Below the pieces are notes generated by a model that was given only the letters and a program-made list of their open reading frames with translations, was not told the DNA's origin and searched no databases. Below are positions 33,366 through 43,090 of a stretch of 64,000 nt of DNA, piece by piece. The DNA comes from Opisthocomus hoazin (Eukaryota; Chordata; Aves; Opisthocomiformes; Opisthocomidae), in the NCBI RefSeq assembly GCF_030867145.1, contig NC_134418.1, forward strand, positions 3,592,802 to 3,656,801, written 5' to 3'. The position numbers were made by a program, and so were the translations under genes. Position 1 is the first letter of the stretch, and each line of letters opens with the position of its first letter.

Positions 33366-33385
33366 ATGGAGAAAGGCCCCGTTTT

Positions 33386-35129
33386 AAAAACCCAACTGTG
33401 TGGTTTGCCTGGCTGTGTCGTGGGTGGGAGAAGCGGCCAGATCGGCGGGGGATTTCAGGAGGGACCTGCAGCCGGGCTGGGGAACCACAGGGAAACAGCT
33501 CCGTGAGGGAAGACGGCAGCTTGGACACACCAGCACCCTCCGGTCAGGAGCTTCATCATAGCTCCTGTCCCAGAGGATGGAGAGCAGCCTGGCATGGTGG
33601 AGCGGGAGGGGAGAGGTGGAGGCTGCCAGGAGCAGAGCGGGACATTGCCCGTGTCTGTGTCCAGATGGGATGTTCCCCAGCCCTGCTTTCCCATGGCACA
33701 AGGGCTGCTTGGGTTCTTCAAGCACTTGAGAACGAGCATCACAAGGCCGCAGTGGTGGTTGCAGTGGTGGGGTAGGGCTGCACAAGACATCTGTGAGGTC
33801 TCACCCCAGTCCAGAGCTCAGATCCCCATGGATTTGTCTGGAGCCGCTGGGGATGTCCCAGGGCTAACGGAGAAAGACACAGGCTTTCCACCAGTCCCAC
33901 AGCCATGGCACCTCCCAGACCCACACAGATGTCCAAGACCTCCCAACAGTCATGTAGGTGACTGAATTGCTCCCAAGCCTACCACCGCTGGCTCCCAAGC
34001 CAGGCTCAGACCCAAGGGATCTCCAGGTGAGGACAGACTGGGGAAGACAAGACCCAGGTGGAGGTGCCTGGTATGGCCCTGGAGCCAGCCATAGTGGTGG
34101 GAACCCAGCATGAGCCAATTACCCTTCCCTCCTAAGCCAAGACCTCGCTTGGAGCAGTCAAATCTCCCACTGCAGCATCTCCCTGGGGTTCCCCCGGCTC
34201 TGGGACTCAGAGGTTGCCACTCCACCACAGAAACCTCCTCCGTGCCAAGTCTTTGAAGTTGGCAAGGGAGGAGGTTTGGCGGAGCTGCGGTCTGGAACTG
34301 GGCGGGGAGGTGTGGGATGTCCACCCATGGGCATCCCGGTGCTGGGCTGGAGAACAGGGCTGCTCCCCCGGCACGAGCCCTTCACGCAGCTGAAGGATTG
34401 GAAAGCACAAGCAGTCAAAACGCGTCAAATTTGCGTTGGATCCCCAGATGGTTGGGGTGCGGAGGAGGATGTTGCCAGGTGGCGGGTTTGGAGGCTGATC
34501 CCAGGCTGAGGTCCGCTTCGCCCTCCCTCACAACCAGGGAGTTACCACAACATCCAAAAACTCCTGCCAGTTTGCAGGTTTTCATTCGGATCAATCCCAC
34601 CCCGGCTGCTTTGTCAGCGTCACGTTAAAGCAACATTCAGACCAACGATATCTATCTGAAGTTAAAAAACAACGAACCCAGCACTCCTCCCAGCATCAGC
34701 TTCGCGAGAGAGGTCTCCTGTCCTGTCACGACCAAGCTGATGCCTCCCAGGGCAAAGCAAGCGTGCCGGGGATTCGATGATTTCCCTCAGACCAGGTTTG
34801 AGACGCCATCAGCGACACAAGGCTTTTATTACAGTTCATCGCAACCAGCGTGGCTCTCCTCCAGCTCCCATTTGGTCTCCTGAAGATGTGATTTCCTCAG
34901 GTGCTAGAGGATAAAAGGCCGATGTGAAGGAAGAGGTGAAAACGAAATCCACCTGGTAGAAAGATTAAGAAGGGATGCAAGTGCTAAGTAAGTCTACGTG
35001 TCGAGCCCTGCTTAATGCACTTCCACGCTCAAGGCCTTATTTAATTAATTAAATCCTGTGGTGGACAGGAGAGAGATGTCCGAGCACAGCAGAGCTGAGG
35101 ATATTTTAAATACTCAAAATCTGCCTGCC
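33386..35129. other. Unassigned intergenic sequence
   Basis: No gene or repeat is recognised between the putative LZTS3 3' end and the CR1/LTR cluster. Confidence 0.5.
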
Positions 35130-35228
35130 CACGGCCCTGGCCAGCTGGCTCTGGGTGGCCCTGCTTGAGCAGGGGATTGGACCCGATGACCTCCAGAGGT
35201 CCCTTCCCACCTCAGCCATGCCGGTTCT
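35130..35228 (+). mobile_element. Short CR1 LINE 3' fragment
   Basis: Contains GTGGCCCTGCTTGAGCAGGG, GGATTGGACC and ATGACCTCCAGAGGTCCCTT, the CR1 3' UTR just before the tail. The tail octamers are missing. Confidence 0.7.
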
Positions 35229-35283
35229 GCTCACGGGGCTGCAACCAAGGGCATCGCCAAGACATGCACCGCCACCACACTCC

Positions 35284-35850
35284 ATAGAATCATAGAAAGT
35301 TTTGGGTCGGAAGGGACCCCTAGAGGTCATCTAGTCCAACCCCCCACAGCAAGCAGGGACACCACTAACTAGATCAGGTTGCTCAGAGCCCTGTCCAACC
35401 TGGTCTTGAATGTTTCCAGGGATGGGGCCTCCACTACCTCTCTGGGCAACCTGTGCCAGCGTCTCACCCCCCTCATTTTAAAGAATTTCTTCCTTATATC
35501 CAGCCTAATCCTACCCTGTTTTAGTTTAAAACCATTACCCCTCGTCCTGTCACTGCTGTCTCTGCTAAAAAGATTGTCCCCATCTTTCCTATAGGCTCCC
35601 TTTAAGTACTGAAAGGCTGCAATCAGGTCTCCCCGCAGCCTTCTCTTCTCCAGGCTGAACAAGCCCAACTCTCTCAGCCTGTCCTCATAGCAGTGGTGCT
35701 CCAGCCCTCGGATCATTTTTGTAGCCCTCCTTTGGACCCGCTCCAACAGGTCCATGTCCTTCTTGTGCTGAGGGCTCCAGAGCTGAACGCAGTACTCCAG
35801 GGGAGGTCTCACCAGAGCAGAGCAGAGGGGCACGACCCCACTCCACACCG
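35284..35850 (-). mobile_element. CR1 LINE fragment, antisense, with ORF2 C-terminus
   Basis: Starts on the + strand with the reversed tail (ATAGAATCATAGAAAG). On the minus strand a frame of 184 codons is open and its later part is the ORF2 C-terminus ([35 protein letters not shown]). This is the best preserved CR1 frame in the window. The reverse transcriptase core is absent, so the copy is inactive. Its 5' side is cut close to an LTR-like segment. Confidence 0.93.
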
Positions 35851-35900
35851 TCGCGGAGCAGCCTCCCAGAGCCACCAGCCGGGATCCTCGCATCGCCCTC

Positions 35901-36121
35901 TGACATGCGGAGAGAAACTCCACAACTCACAGAGAGTTATCAAGCAGGTCTGTTTATTGCGGCGCCGGGTGCGAGGGGGATCGCTCCTCCTCACTTGCAC
36001 ACCAAGTCACAAAGCATGCACCTATTTACTATAAAGTTTATCTAAGTAGGCTGGGTTATTATAATTATTTCTAGGAATAGGTGTGATCATTATAATTATT
36101 TTTAGGAATTCATAATCATAC
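35901..36121 (-). mobile_element. LTR fragment of an endogenous retrovirus-type element
   Basis: Reads as the 3' part of an LTR on the minus strand: a TATA-like TTTATAGTAAATA, then AATAAA (TTTATT at 35953-35958 on +), then a terminal segment ending CCGCATGTCA. It shares this layout and several blocks with the neighbour at 36122 (ACTCCACAA, AGGTCTGTTT). No viral coding sequence is seen. The family is not identified. Confidence 0.5.
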
Positions 36122-37240
36122 TGACTTGCGGAAAAGATGAGACTCCACAATCCTCCGACTGTAAAGTAGGTCTGTTTTATTCAGCGCTGGGCGCATGGGG
36201 GTTAGCACCACCAAAGATGTGCGCGCCGATATCGCCAAGCCATTTATAACTTACACAGTTCTATTTTCTATATTCATATACACCTATACATATGCATAAC
36301 CTTTCCCACTTCGCATTAAAATTCGTTCCAAGAAGTCATTGCCGTAAACTCCTCTCTTGCATGGTGCCTCCTTGTGGTGGTCATCGGGGGTCATGGGGAT
36401 GAAGATAGGTGACTCCTCTTCGTCACCGCTAGTAACCTTTGAACTTCACCCAGGCTCAGTTACTTCTTGGCCTTTACCCAAACTACAGAACTGGCTATGG
36501 CTGGCTTTATGGGTAGACTTCTTGTTCTGTAACTCTTCTTTCCAGCCTTATCACTCAAACAGATACAAAATTCGCAGAGCTAAGGAATTTGCCGAGCTAA
36601 GGAATTTGCCGAGCTGAGCCAGACTAGTATTACTTAAGTCTTCATAAGCATTGTTTAAGCTTATTTATTTCTTTATTTCCCTTCATCAATACTCCGCCCC
36701 TTTTTAGCACTTGCGCAGTGTCATCTGTGGGGGTCTTCTGGATGAAGGCTCGTAGTCCTCCTCGCTGCGTGCTTTCACCTTTGGCTCAAAAATTCCCGAG
36801 TTGTCTGTGTCGGCTGAGTCCCAAACCATAGAACCAGTTTCAGCTGGAGTTGCTCCTTACAGACAACAAAGTTCTGGTTATCAGTCCTTATTAGTCCTTG
36901 TTTCTCTTTGTTTGTCTTGCAAGCAGTCCATGTTAGCTACATCTGAGCTCACAACAGTCCTTGTTATCAAAGTCTGAGCTCACGGCGGTCCTTGTTAGCT
37001 ACATCTGAGCTCACAACAGCCCGTGTTAGCTATGTCTGAGCTCACAACAGTCCATGTTAGCTACATCTGAGCTCACGGCGGTCCTTGTTATCAACGTCTG
37101 AGCTCACAGCGGTCCTTGTTAGCAAGGTTACAAAGAACAGAACTAAACTAAATGTCAGTGGTTAATTCTTAACCTTAAAACAGCTGCAAAAAATTAAACT
37201 AAAGCCATAACAAAATGGAACTAAACGTCTACCTCCTGCA
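36122..37240 (-). mobile_element. Solo-LTR-like segment, endogenous retrovirus type
   Basis: The segment has TG...CA ends (TGACTTGCGG on the left, CTCCTGCA on the right). On the minus strand it carries TATAAAT (36242-36248) about 60 bp before AATAAA (36176-36181), the expected U3-R spacing. The U3 side contains a 31-bp tandem repeat. No gag, pol or env is present, so it is a solo LTR if the reading is right. Its right edge touches the UBOX5/FASTKD5 CpG island. Target-site duplications were not resolved. Confidence 0.5.
36924..37131. repeat. 31-bp tandem repeat, about 6.6 copies
   Basis: Units follow TCCTTGTTAGCTACATCTGA, then GCTCACAACAG, with variants GTTATCAAAG and CACGGCGG. The array lies inside the U3-like part of the LTR segment, where tandem repeats often act as enhancers. 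Confidence 0.9.
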
Positions 37241-38060
37241 TCACCTCCAGGCCCCGGGGCTGCACCCCGCCCCGCTGTTGCCCCTCGTGAGGGATGGCGG
37301 CCCCCAGCCCACGGGGTGACGGGGCTGGGGCACCCAGCCAGGCCACAGGCAGCGGAGCCCGGGGTTCAGCTCCCGGGGGGGTTCCTTCGGGCTGCGGCCC
37401 GGTGTCCTGGGGCAGCCCCGAGCCTCACGGCCGCTCCCCGGGGCCGCGGCACCCTCTGGGCCTGCAGCCAGCGCGGCCTCGGGGTGGGCCATAGGCCGCC
37501 GCACCAACATGGCGGCCCCCTCGATGGGCGGACACGCCCCCCCGTGTCACATGACCCTCCCTCTGCATCACGTGGCGCCTGGACGCTCCGCAACGCCGCC
37601 AGCGCCACCTACCGGCAGTGCACCGCCGCCACGCTGGGCCCTCCCCGGCTCGGCCGCCGTACGGGCCGGAAGTGCGTCACGGTCAGGTGGCCGGAAGCGG
37701 CGGGGAGGCGACGGTGGGCGGTGGGGCCGGCGGGCGGCAGGGACAGAGCCGCGGTGGGCGCCGGGCCCCGGTGAGTGCGAGCGGGCAGCGCAGGCCGCCG
37801 CGTCCCCGTCCTCCCCCCGCCCTATCCCCTTCCCCTCGCCGCCCGCCCAGCGCCGCGCATGCGCGGAGCCCCGCGGCCTTCCGCCGCTCAGTGGGTGCGT
37901 ATATGCGTGTAAATATGTAAAATATGTATATATATGTATGGGTAATGTCTGTGGAGGTGGGGCCGTGCGGGTGGGTAGCGGGGCTCGGGTTCCCGGCGGT
38001 GCTCTGACCCGGGCTGGCCCAGCCCTGCCCCGCGCTGCCGGCGGGGACTTAGAAAGGGGG
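37240..38060 (+). promoter_or_regulatory. CpG-island promoter shared by UBOX5 and FASTKD5
   Basis: A dense CpG island around a noncoding first exon whose donor is CCCCG before GTGAGT (exon end 37770). Motifs seen: YY1-type AACATGGCGGC at 37506-37516, E-boxes GTCACATGAC at 37546-37555 and CACGTG at 37569-37574, ETS/GABP-type CCGGAAGTG at 37666-37674 and CCGGAAGCG at 37691-37699, an ATF/CRE-like TGCGTCAC at 37673-37680, and a palindromic NRF1-type CGCGCATGCGCG at 37854-37865. There is no TATA box near the expected start. In human, as I recall, both genes start at the same first exon. The same is inferred here from the lack of any other island upstream of either coding region. Confidence 0.8.
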
Positions 38061-38309
38061 AGGGGGGTGGGTGGAAAACCGACCAAAAAATGACAGGTTT
38101 GCACGCTGACGTCATCATCCGTTATGGGGGGGAAAAATCCCTTTCCTGTTGTTTTTCTCTTCAGCCCAGGCGCAGGTGCTGGCTGCGGCCCCTCGGCCAA
38201 AAGGAGCTGTTTCAGGCCGAGGTTTGGATCCCAGGCTCCCGACGGGGAGAAGCCGTCTGCCCTCGGGCCGTCAGCGGTGCCGGGCAGGGGGAGGCGCTGG
38301 CCGCCGGTC

Positions 38310-39271
38310 ACGTGTGGTGTCCCCCAGGGCTCAGCTTTGGGTCCGGTCTTGTTTAACGTCTTTATCAATGATCTGGGTGAGGGGATCGAGTGCTCCCTCA
38401 GTCAGTCTGCAGATGACACCAAGTTGGGTGGGAGTGTCGGTCTGCTCGAGGGTAGGAAGGCTCTGCAGAGGGACCTGGATCGATGGGCTGAGGTCAATCG
38501 TATGAGGTTCAACAAGGCCAAGTGCTGGGTCCTGCCCTTGGGTCACACCAACCCCAGGCAACGCTACAGGCTTGGGGAGGAGTGGCTGGAGAGCTGCCCC
38601 ACAGAAAAGGACCTTGGGGTGCTGGTCGACAGCCAGCTGAACATGAGCCAGCAGTGCCCAGGTGGCCAAGAAGGCCAGCGGCATCCTGGCTTGGATCAGC
38701 AATGGTGTGGCCAGCAGGAGCAGGGAGGGGATCGTGCCCCTGTACTGGGCACTGGTGAGGCCGCACCTCGAGTGCTGTGTTCGGTTTTGGGCCCCTCACT
38801 CCAAGCAGGACATTGAGGGACTGGAGTGTGTCCAGAGAAGGGCAGCGAGGCTGGGGAGGGGTCTGGAGAACAAGTCTGCTGAGGAGCAGCTGAGGGAGCT
38901 GGGGCTGTTCAGTCTGGAGAAGAGGAGGCTGAGGAGACACATCATTGCTTTCTGCAACTACCTGAAAGGAGGTTGTGGTGAGGCGGGTGTTGGTCTCTTC
39001 TCCCAGGTAACCAGCGATAGGACAAGAGGCAATGGCCTCAGGTTGCATCAGGGGAGGTTTAGATTGGATATTAGGAAAAATTTCTTTCCTGAAAGAGCGG
39101 TCAGGCATTGGACCAGGCTGTCCAGGGCAGTGGTGGAGTCCCCATTCCTGGAGGGGTTCAAACAATGTGTAGCTGTGGCACTTGGGGACGTGGTTTAGCA
39201 GGCATGGTGGTGCTGGGTGGATGGTTGGACTTGATGATCTTAGAGGTCTTTTCCAACCTGTGATTCTATGA
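38310..39271 (+). mobile_element. CR1 LINE, about 960 bp, with part of the reverse transcriptase
   Basis: The longest CR1 copy in the window. It begins inside the reverse transcriptase domain ([20 protein letters not shown]) and passes a catalytic region reading SADDTK, where active CR1 has an aromatic residue before ADD. It then shifts frame near 38650 and continues to the ORF2 C-terminus ([13 protein letters not shown]) and a short tail at TGTGATTCTATGA. The Phe-to-Ser change, the frameshift and the 5' truncation make it inactive. Confidence 0.95.
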
Positions 39272-39524
39272 CTTGGGGGGGGGTGGTCTCCTCGCCTGCG
39301 TCCCGTGAGGGTTTGCCAGCGCTCCCCGGAGCCCCTTTGCGTGCTTCAGAGGGACCAAGAGCCCAGCCGGCGTTTCGGGGCGCGCCTGTGTCCCCCATCA
39401 CGGAGCCGCCGCTCCGCGGCGCGTGTCAGCCCTCCCGCGGCGTTGCTTTCCCTGGTGTTCGGCTGACGCTCAGCTGCGCGGTTGCGCTCTTGGCCGAGCG
39501 CTCGGCTGTAAGTGTGGCACGCGG

Positions 39525-39544
39525 ACACACACACACACACACAC
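39525..39544. repeat. (AC)10 microsatellite
   Basis: A perfect dinucleotide run in intron 1. Confidence 0.97.
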
Positions 39545-40426
39545 GCAAAGATGTTTCCATCCCCTGGGGCCTCCGCAAAGTGCCTTCGCAGCCTGCAGGG
39601 CCCAGCTCCAATATCTGCTTTCTGGCTGGGTTTTTGGAGTCACTGGAAGTGAAATTTCTTGGAGAGGCTCGCCCAGAGGTGGGAAGGAGTTTGGCTGTGT
39701 ACGAGCGAGAAGAGAGGCGCAGTGGGAGGAGGAAGGAAGGCTGATTAATCGGCGTAAGAGAGGAACATCGAGGAGAGGTGTAGGCTGAGTTGGAAGAGAA
39801 GCGCTGTAGAAGCTTTAAAGATCACCAAGATTTGTGCTGGGGGTGGGTAAAAGTCATGGGCAAAAGGGCACCTGGGCCCAGCCGGTTTCTTTCGGAGGTG
39901 CTCGAAGTCTCTCGACCCAGCCCAACCTCACTCCCCTGCATGCGGTCTTCTCCTTTTCTTGCTGGATTTAGAGCAAAGCAGGAGAAAAATATTCACTTTA
40001 CTAAACAGCTTCCCGAATGTGTCACGGCTCGGCGCAAAACTAGGTGGTTGGTGTTCGTAGCAGCACGTGACATTCGCCTTCGGTGTGCGAACGCCGCGGC
40101 TTTGATGCTCTGTGCTTTGAAGTGGGGCTGTTGTCGCCGAGAAGGGTGTTTCTGGTGACAGCAGGGTGCTGGATTTTGTAGGTAGCATCACCTTTCAACA
40201 GCAAATGGAAATTATTTTAAATAAGTGGCATGCCTCGCGGTAGTGCTGGCTTGTCTCTCGGTAATAGGCAGACACGCAAAACAGAGTCAGACAAGAAAGT
40301 CTTGTGGAAAGCCTGGGCAGGATAAAGCTCCCCTCGTCCAAGAGCAGCGTTGCAGCTTGCACCAGCCCCTCCGAGTGTCCCCCAGGACAAGCTCTGCAAG
40401 GTGCTGGAAGAGGAGATGATGCCTGC

Positions 40427-40445
40427 GGGGGGGGGGGGGGGGGGG
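40427..40445. repeat. Poly(G) tract, 19 nt
   Basis: An uninterrupted run of 19 G on the + (transcribed-sense) strand, about 45 bp from the tail of a CR1 copy. Confidence 0.9.
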
Positions 40446-40489
40446 TCTCCTTCCTGCAGCCACGGTGCAGATCTGAGCCTTGCCCGCTT

Positions 40490-40750
40490 ATAGAATCATA
40501 GCATGGAATCACAGAATCATGAAGGTTGGAAAAGACCTCTCAGATCATCAAGTCCAACCATCAGCCCATCACCACCACGCCTGCTAAACCATGTCCCAAA
40601 GTGCCACAGCTACACGTTTTTTGAACCTCTCCAGGGATGGTGACTCCACCACTGCCCTGGGCAGCCTGTTCCAATGTCTGACCACTCTTTCAATAAAGAA
40701 ATATTTCCTAATATCCAATCTAAACCTCCCCTGACGCAACTTGAGGCCAC
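40490..40750 (-). mobile_element. CR1 LINE 3' fragment, antisense
   Basis: Begins with the reversed tail (ATAGAATCATAGCATGGAAT), followed by GGTTGGAAAAGACCTCTCAG and TTTCCTAATATCCAATCTAA. It belongs to the same subfamily as the copies at 13845, 38310 and 48327. Confidence 0.94.
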
Positions 40751-43052
40751 TTCACGGCTGCCTGTCTCCAGGTACACGGACTGCAGTCACTTGCACCCGG
40801 TTCAGGCTGGATGTTGCAGCCAGAAATGATATTTTCGTCAAACATTTGTGTGCTAAATGGGAGAGCTTTGATATCCAGCTCCTGCTTGCTGCTGCTGACG
40901 GCTTGGCGTGGCCTGGGCTGTGCCGCAGTGTCACAGCTCTTGGCTCAGGTTTTGCTGTCCCGGTTCTGAGAGGGCTTTTCCTTTCCTCCGCTCACAAGAC
41001 AGTCAGGAAGGGGTAAGAGTCCCTCCTGCCTGTCGCGATTTGACTTCTCTCGTGGGGAGGGGACGGTCACAGCCGTAAGGGCCAGCAGTGCCTGGGGTCT
41101 GTGGAGCAGAGCCTGATCTGCGCCGGGGGCTGCCTCAGGGTGTGCTTTGAGGCTATTGAGTGTCTCACAGTATTTATCAGCCATTTACCAGTCATCTTAA
41201 AAACACATTGGCCTCTTGCTTGTACCCTCCTCCTTGCGTGGCTGTCTCCAGAAATCTCCATTTCAGCTTGCCTTCCCTCCTTTTGCCCCTGGACCTCTCT
41301 TGTTCTCCACCCAGGTTGCTTTTTTCACCTCTCCTGCTGGGGCGGCTGAGAGGGTTACTGCTCCAGCAGCCTCTCCTCACCCCCTCGGGCAGTTGCTGCC
41401 CCAGGCTCTGTCAGTGGAGCAGAGGATTCGAGATCTCCTCGGCCGCCTCAGTGCGAGTCGACTCGGTTGATCCCAGAGGGCTGAACTGAGCCACCTCACT
41501 CTGCACTGGAGGAGATGGGGAGCGCTCCTGTGCCAGCTCTGTGCTGAGATCCCGTCCTCGGACAGAAGCCGAGCCCCTTGAAGGCAGAGGTAAAGCAACC
41601 TGGGGAGAGAGCAGCCTGCAGAGAGCAGCAGGCTGCTTGTGCCTGTGCCGGATCAGAGACGCCTTGCTCGCCTGTCTGCTCCTGTTACTGCTCTTGCTGC
41701 TGCAGAAGAGCTCAGGGCACGCACGAGACAGCCGAGGCTGCGGCCCCCACAACGGGCAGCACCCCACATCTGGCACCGAGAGGGAGCAGAGACCATCACG
41801 TCGACTCTCCCCATCCTCCCTCCCTTACCATCTCACCCTTCCTTGGGAGGAGCCGATGCTTCGCCGTTGCCGTGCAGGAATAGATCGTCTTAACGAGTCG
41901 TGGGAGATGGGGGGGAATTCTTGTACTTAAAAAAAAAATAAACCCAGCTTACTTGCGGCCAGAGCGGCTTGTGATCCCCCATCCCACTGCAGCCACAGCG
42001 TTCACCCACCTCTTCTTCCTCCAAGGCATCCATTTTGCTGCTGCAAAACTGAGTTTGCCCGCAGAGGTTGCAAACGCCTGGCCTAGCGCATCTTTGGGGT
42101 TGGCCACACCTGGGGGGATGAGGGTGCCTTACACGGAGCGCTGACCCGCTGGGTTTTAGTCGTCATCTGAATCATCGTAAACAGGCTCGTTTGGCAGCTT
42201 GCGCGGGCTGGCAGCGTGCAACTTAGCTCCTGACAGATTTCTCATCCTCACTCTCTGCGCTGCAGCTGGTTTAGGCAGGAGTTAGGAAGGCACCTGGCAT
42301 TTTTAAGCCTTCTGTACCCTAAAACCATGGGAAACGCTCCCAAGTCTGAAGCGTAAAGCTATTTTCCCTCTGGTTCTTAACTCTGAATGTAGCATCTGAT
42401 AGTGATTTGTGTTACTCCTCCCATGCTCTTCCCTGACTTTGTTCCGGGGCCGCGTTTCTCCTTTCAGCTAACCTTTATCTGCAGGCTGTGGGTCAGCGTT
42501 CACTTTGTGGACTGGTTTTGCGGAGGCTTTGCTCGTGGCCTCCACATACTGTCTCCAGCTGCAAAGAGCAGTGCAGCACGCTGGATATTTCGACAGCGTC
42601 TCGGGTGCTGGTTGGTGTCTCGGACCATGGTGACTGAAGTAGCAGAATGCTCTCTTTGAGTACGTAAAGTCTCTTGAAGCTGCAACTGTGCTGCAAAAAT
42701 ACATTTTCATTGTTCAGAATGAAAGGAAAGCAGGTTAGATCTCTTAAAAATGAAAAAGGAGTGACTTTTTTCTGTAGTCTCTGCCAGGTTACTTGTAGCC
42801 GCTGAGTAGCAGGTCACACGTGACGGCCGTGCACCCCGACTTCGGGCAGGTCGGGTCACCTCGGTGCTGCTTGTGAACTGCCTTTGCGTGAGGTGATGTT
42901 CGACAGCGGCCATCATGTGGCTTTGCAGGGAAACAGCCACCCTGGCTAGGGGAAACTCTGGCATCGCCTCACGCTCGGTAGCGTAAAGGATAGATTAAAA
43001 AGTGCTTCGTGTCAGGTGGAAGCCACTCATTCTTCGTCTGCCCTTTTTTCAG

Positions 43053-43090
43053 TACCTGGAAGCAATTCTGACCCCAGTAAATTGCGATCC
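43053..43090 (+). other. FASTKD5 exon 2, 5' UTR part
   Basis: The acceptor CCCTTTTTTCAG ends at 43052, leaving 38 nt of untranslated sequence before the first ATG. The in-frame open stretch upstream to 43016 starts with GTG and lies in the intron, so it is not coding. Confidence 0.75.

Larger units (their letters stand above)
24651..33385 (+). other. Possible long LZTS3 3' UTR and downstream sequence
   Basis: No coding gene is recognisable over 8.7 kb, and no CR1 copy was found, which is unusual here given the CR1 density elsewhere. Candidate poly(A) signals are ATTAAA at 29431-29436, AATAAA at 32590-32595 and near 32947, and the best-looking AATAAA at 33360-33365. The last follows an AT-rich stretch (33239-33310) and precedes a GT-rich stretch (TGTGTGGTTTGCCTGGC). 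Whether one 3' UTR spans all of this, or some belongs to a separate transcript, cannot be told from the sequence. Confidence 0.4.
37771..43052 (+). other. Intron 1 (first part), UBOX5/FASTKD5
   Basis: From the exon 1 donor (GTGAGTGCGA) to the FASTKD5 exon acceptor (CCCTTTTTTCAG, ending 43052). For UBOX5 the same intron continues to 50460. It contains CR1 copies, a (CA)n tract and a 19-nt G-run, listed separately. No further exon is recognised in 41000-43000. Confidence 0.7.

Noticed and set aside
37568..38368. 266-codon minus-strand frame over the CpG island
   Set aside because: CpG-rich DNA rarely contains stops. The translation is Arg/Pro/Gly-rich noise antisense to the promoter and exon 1.
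43016..43090. N-terminal extension of the FASTKD5 frame to 43016
   Set aside because: Position 43016 is GTG, not ATG, and lies upstream of a clear splice acceptor ending at 43052. The first ATG in the exon is at 43091 and gives a presequence-like N-terminus.
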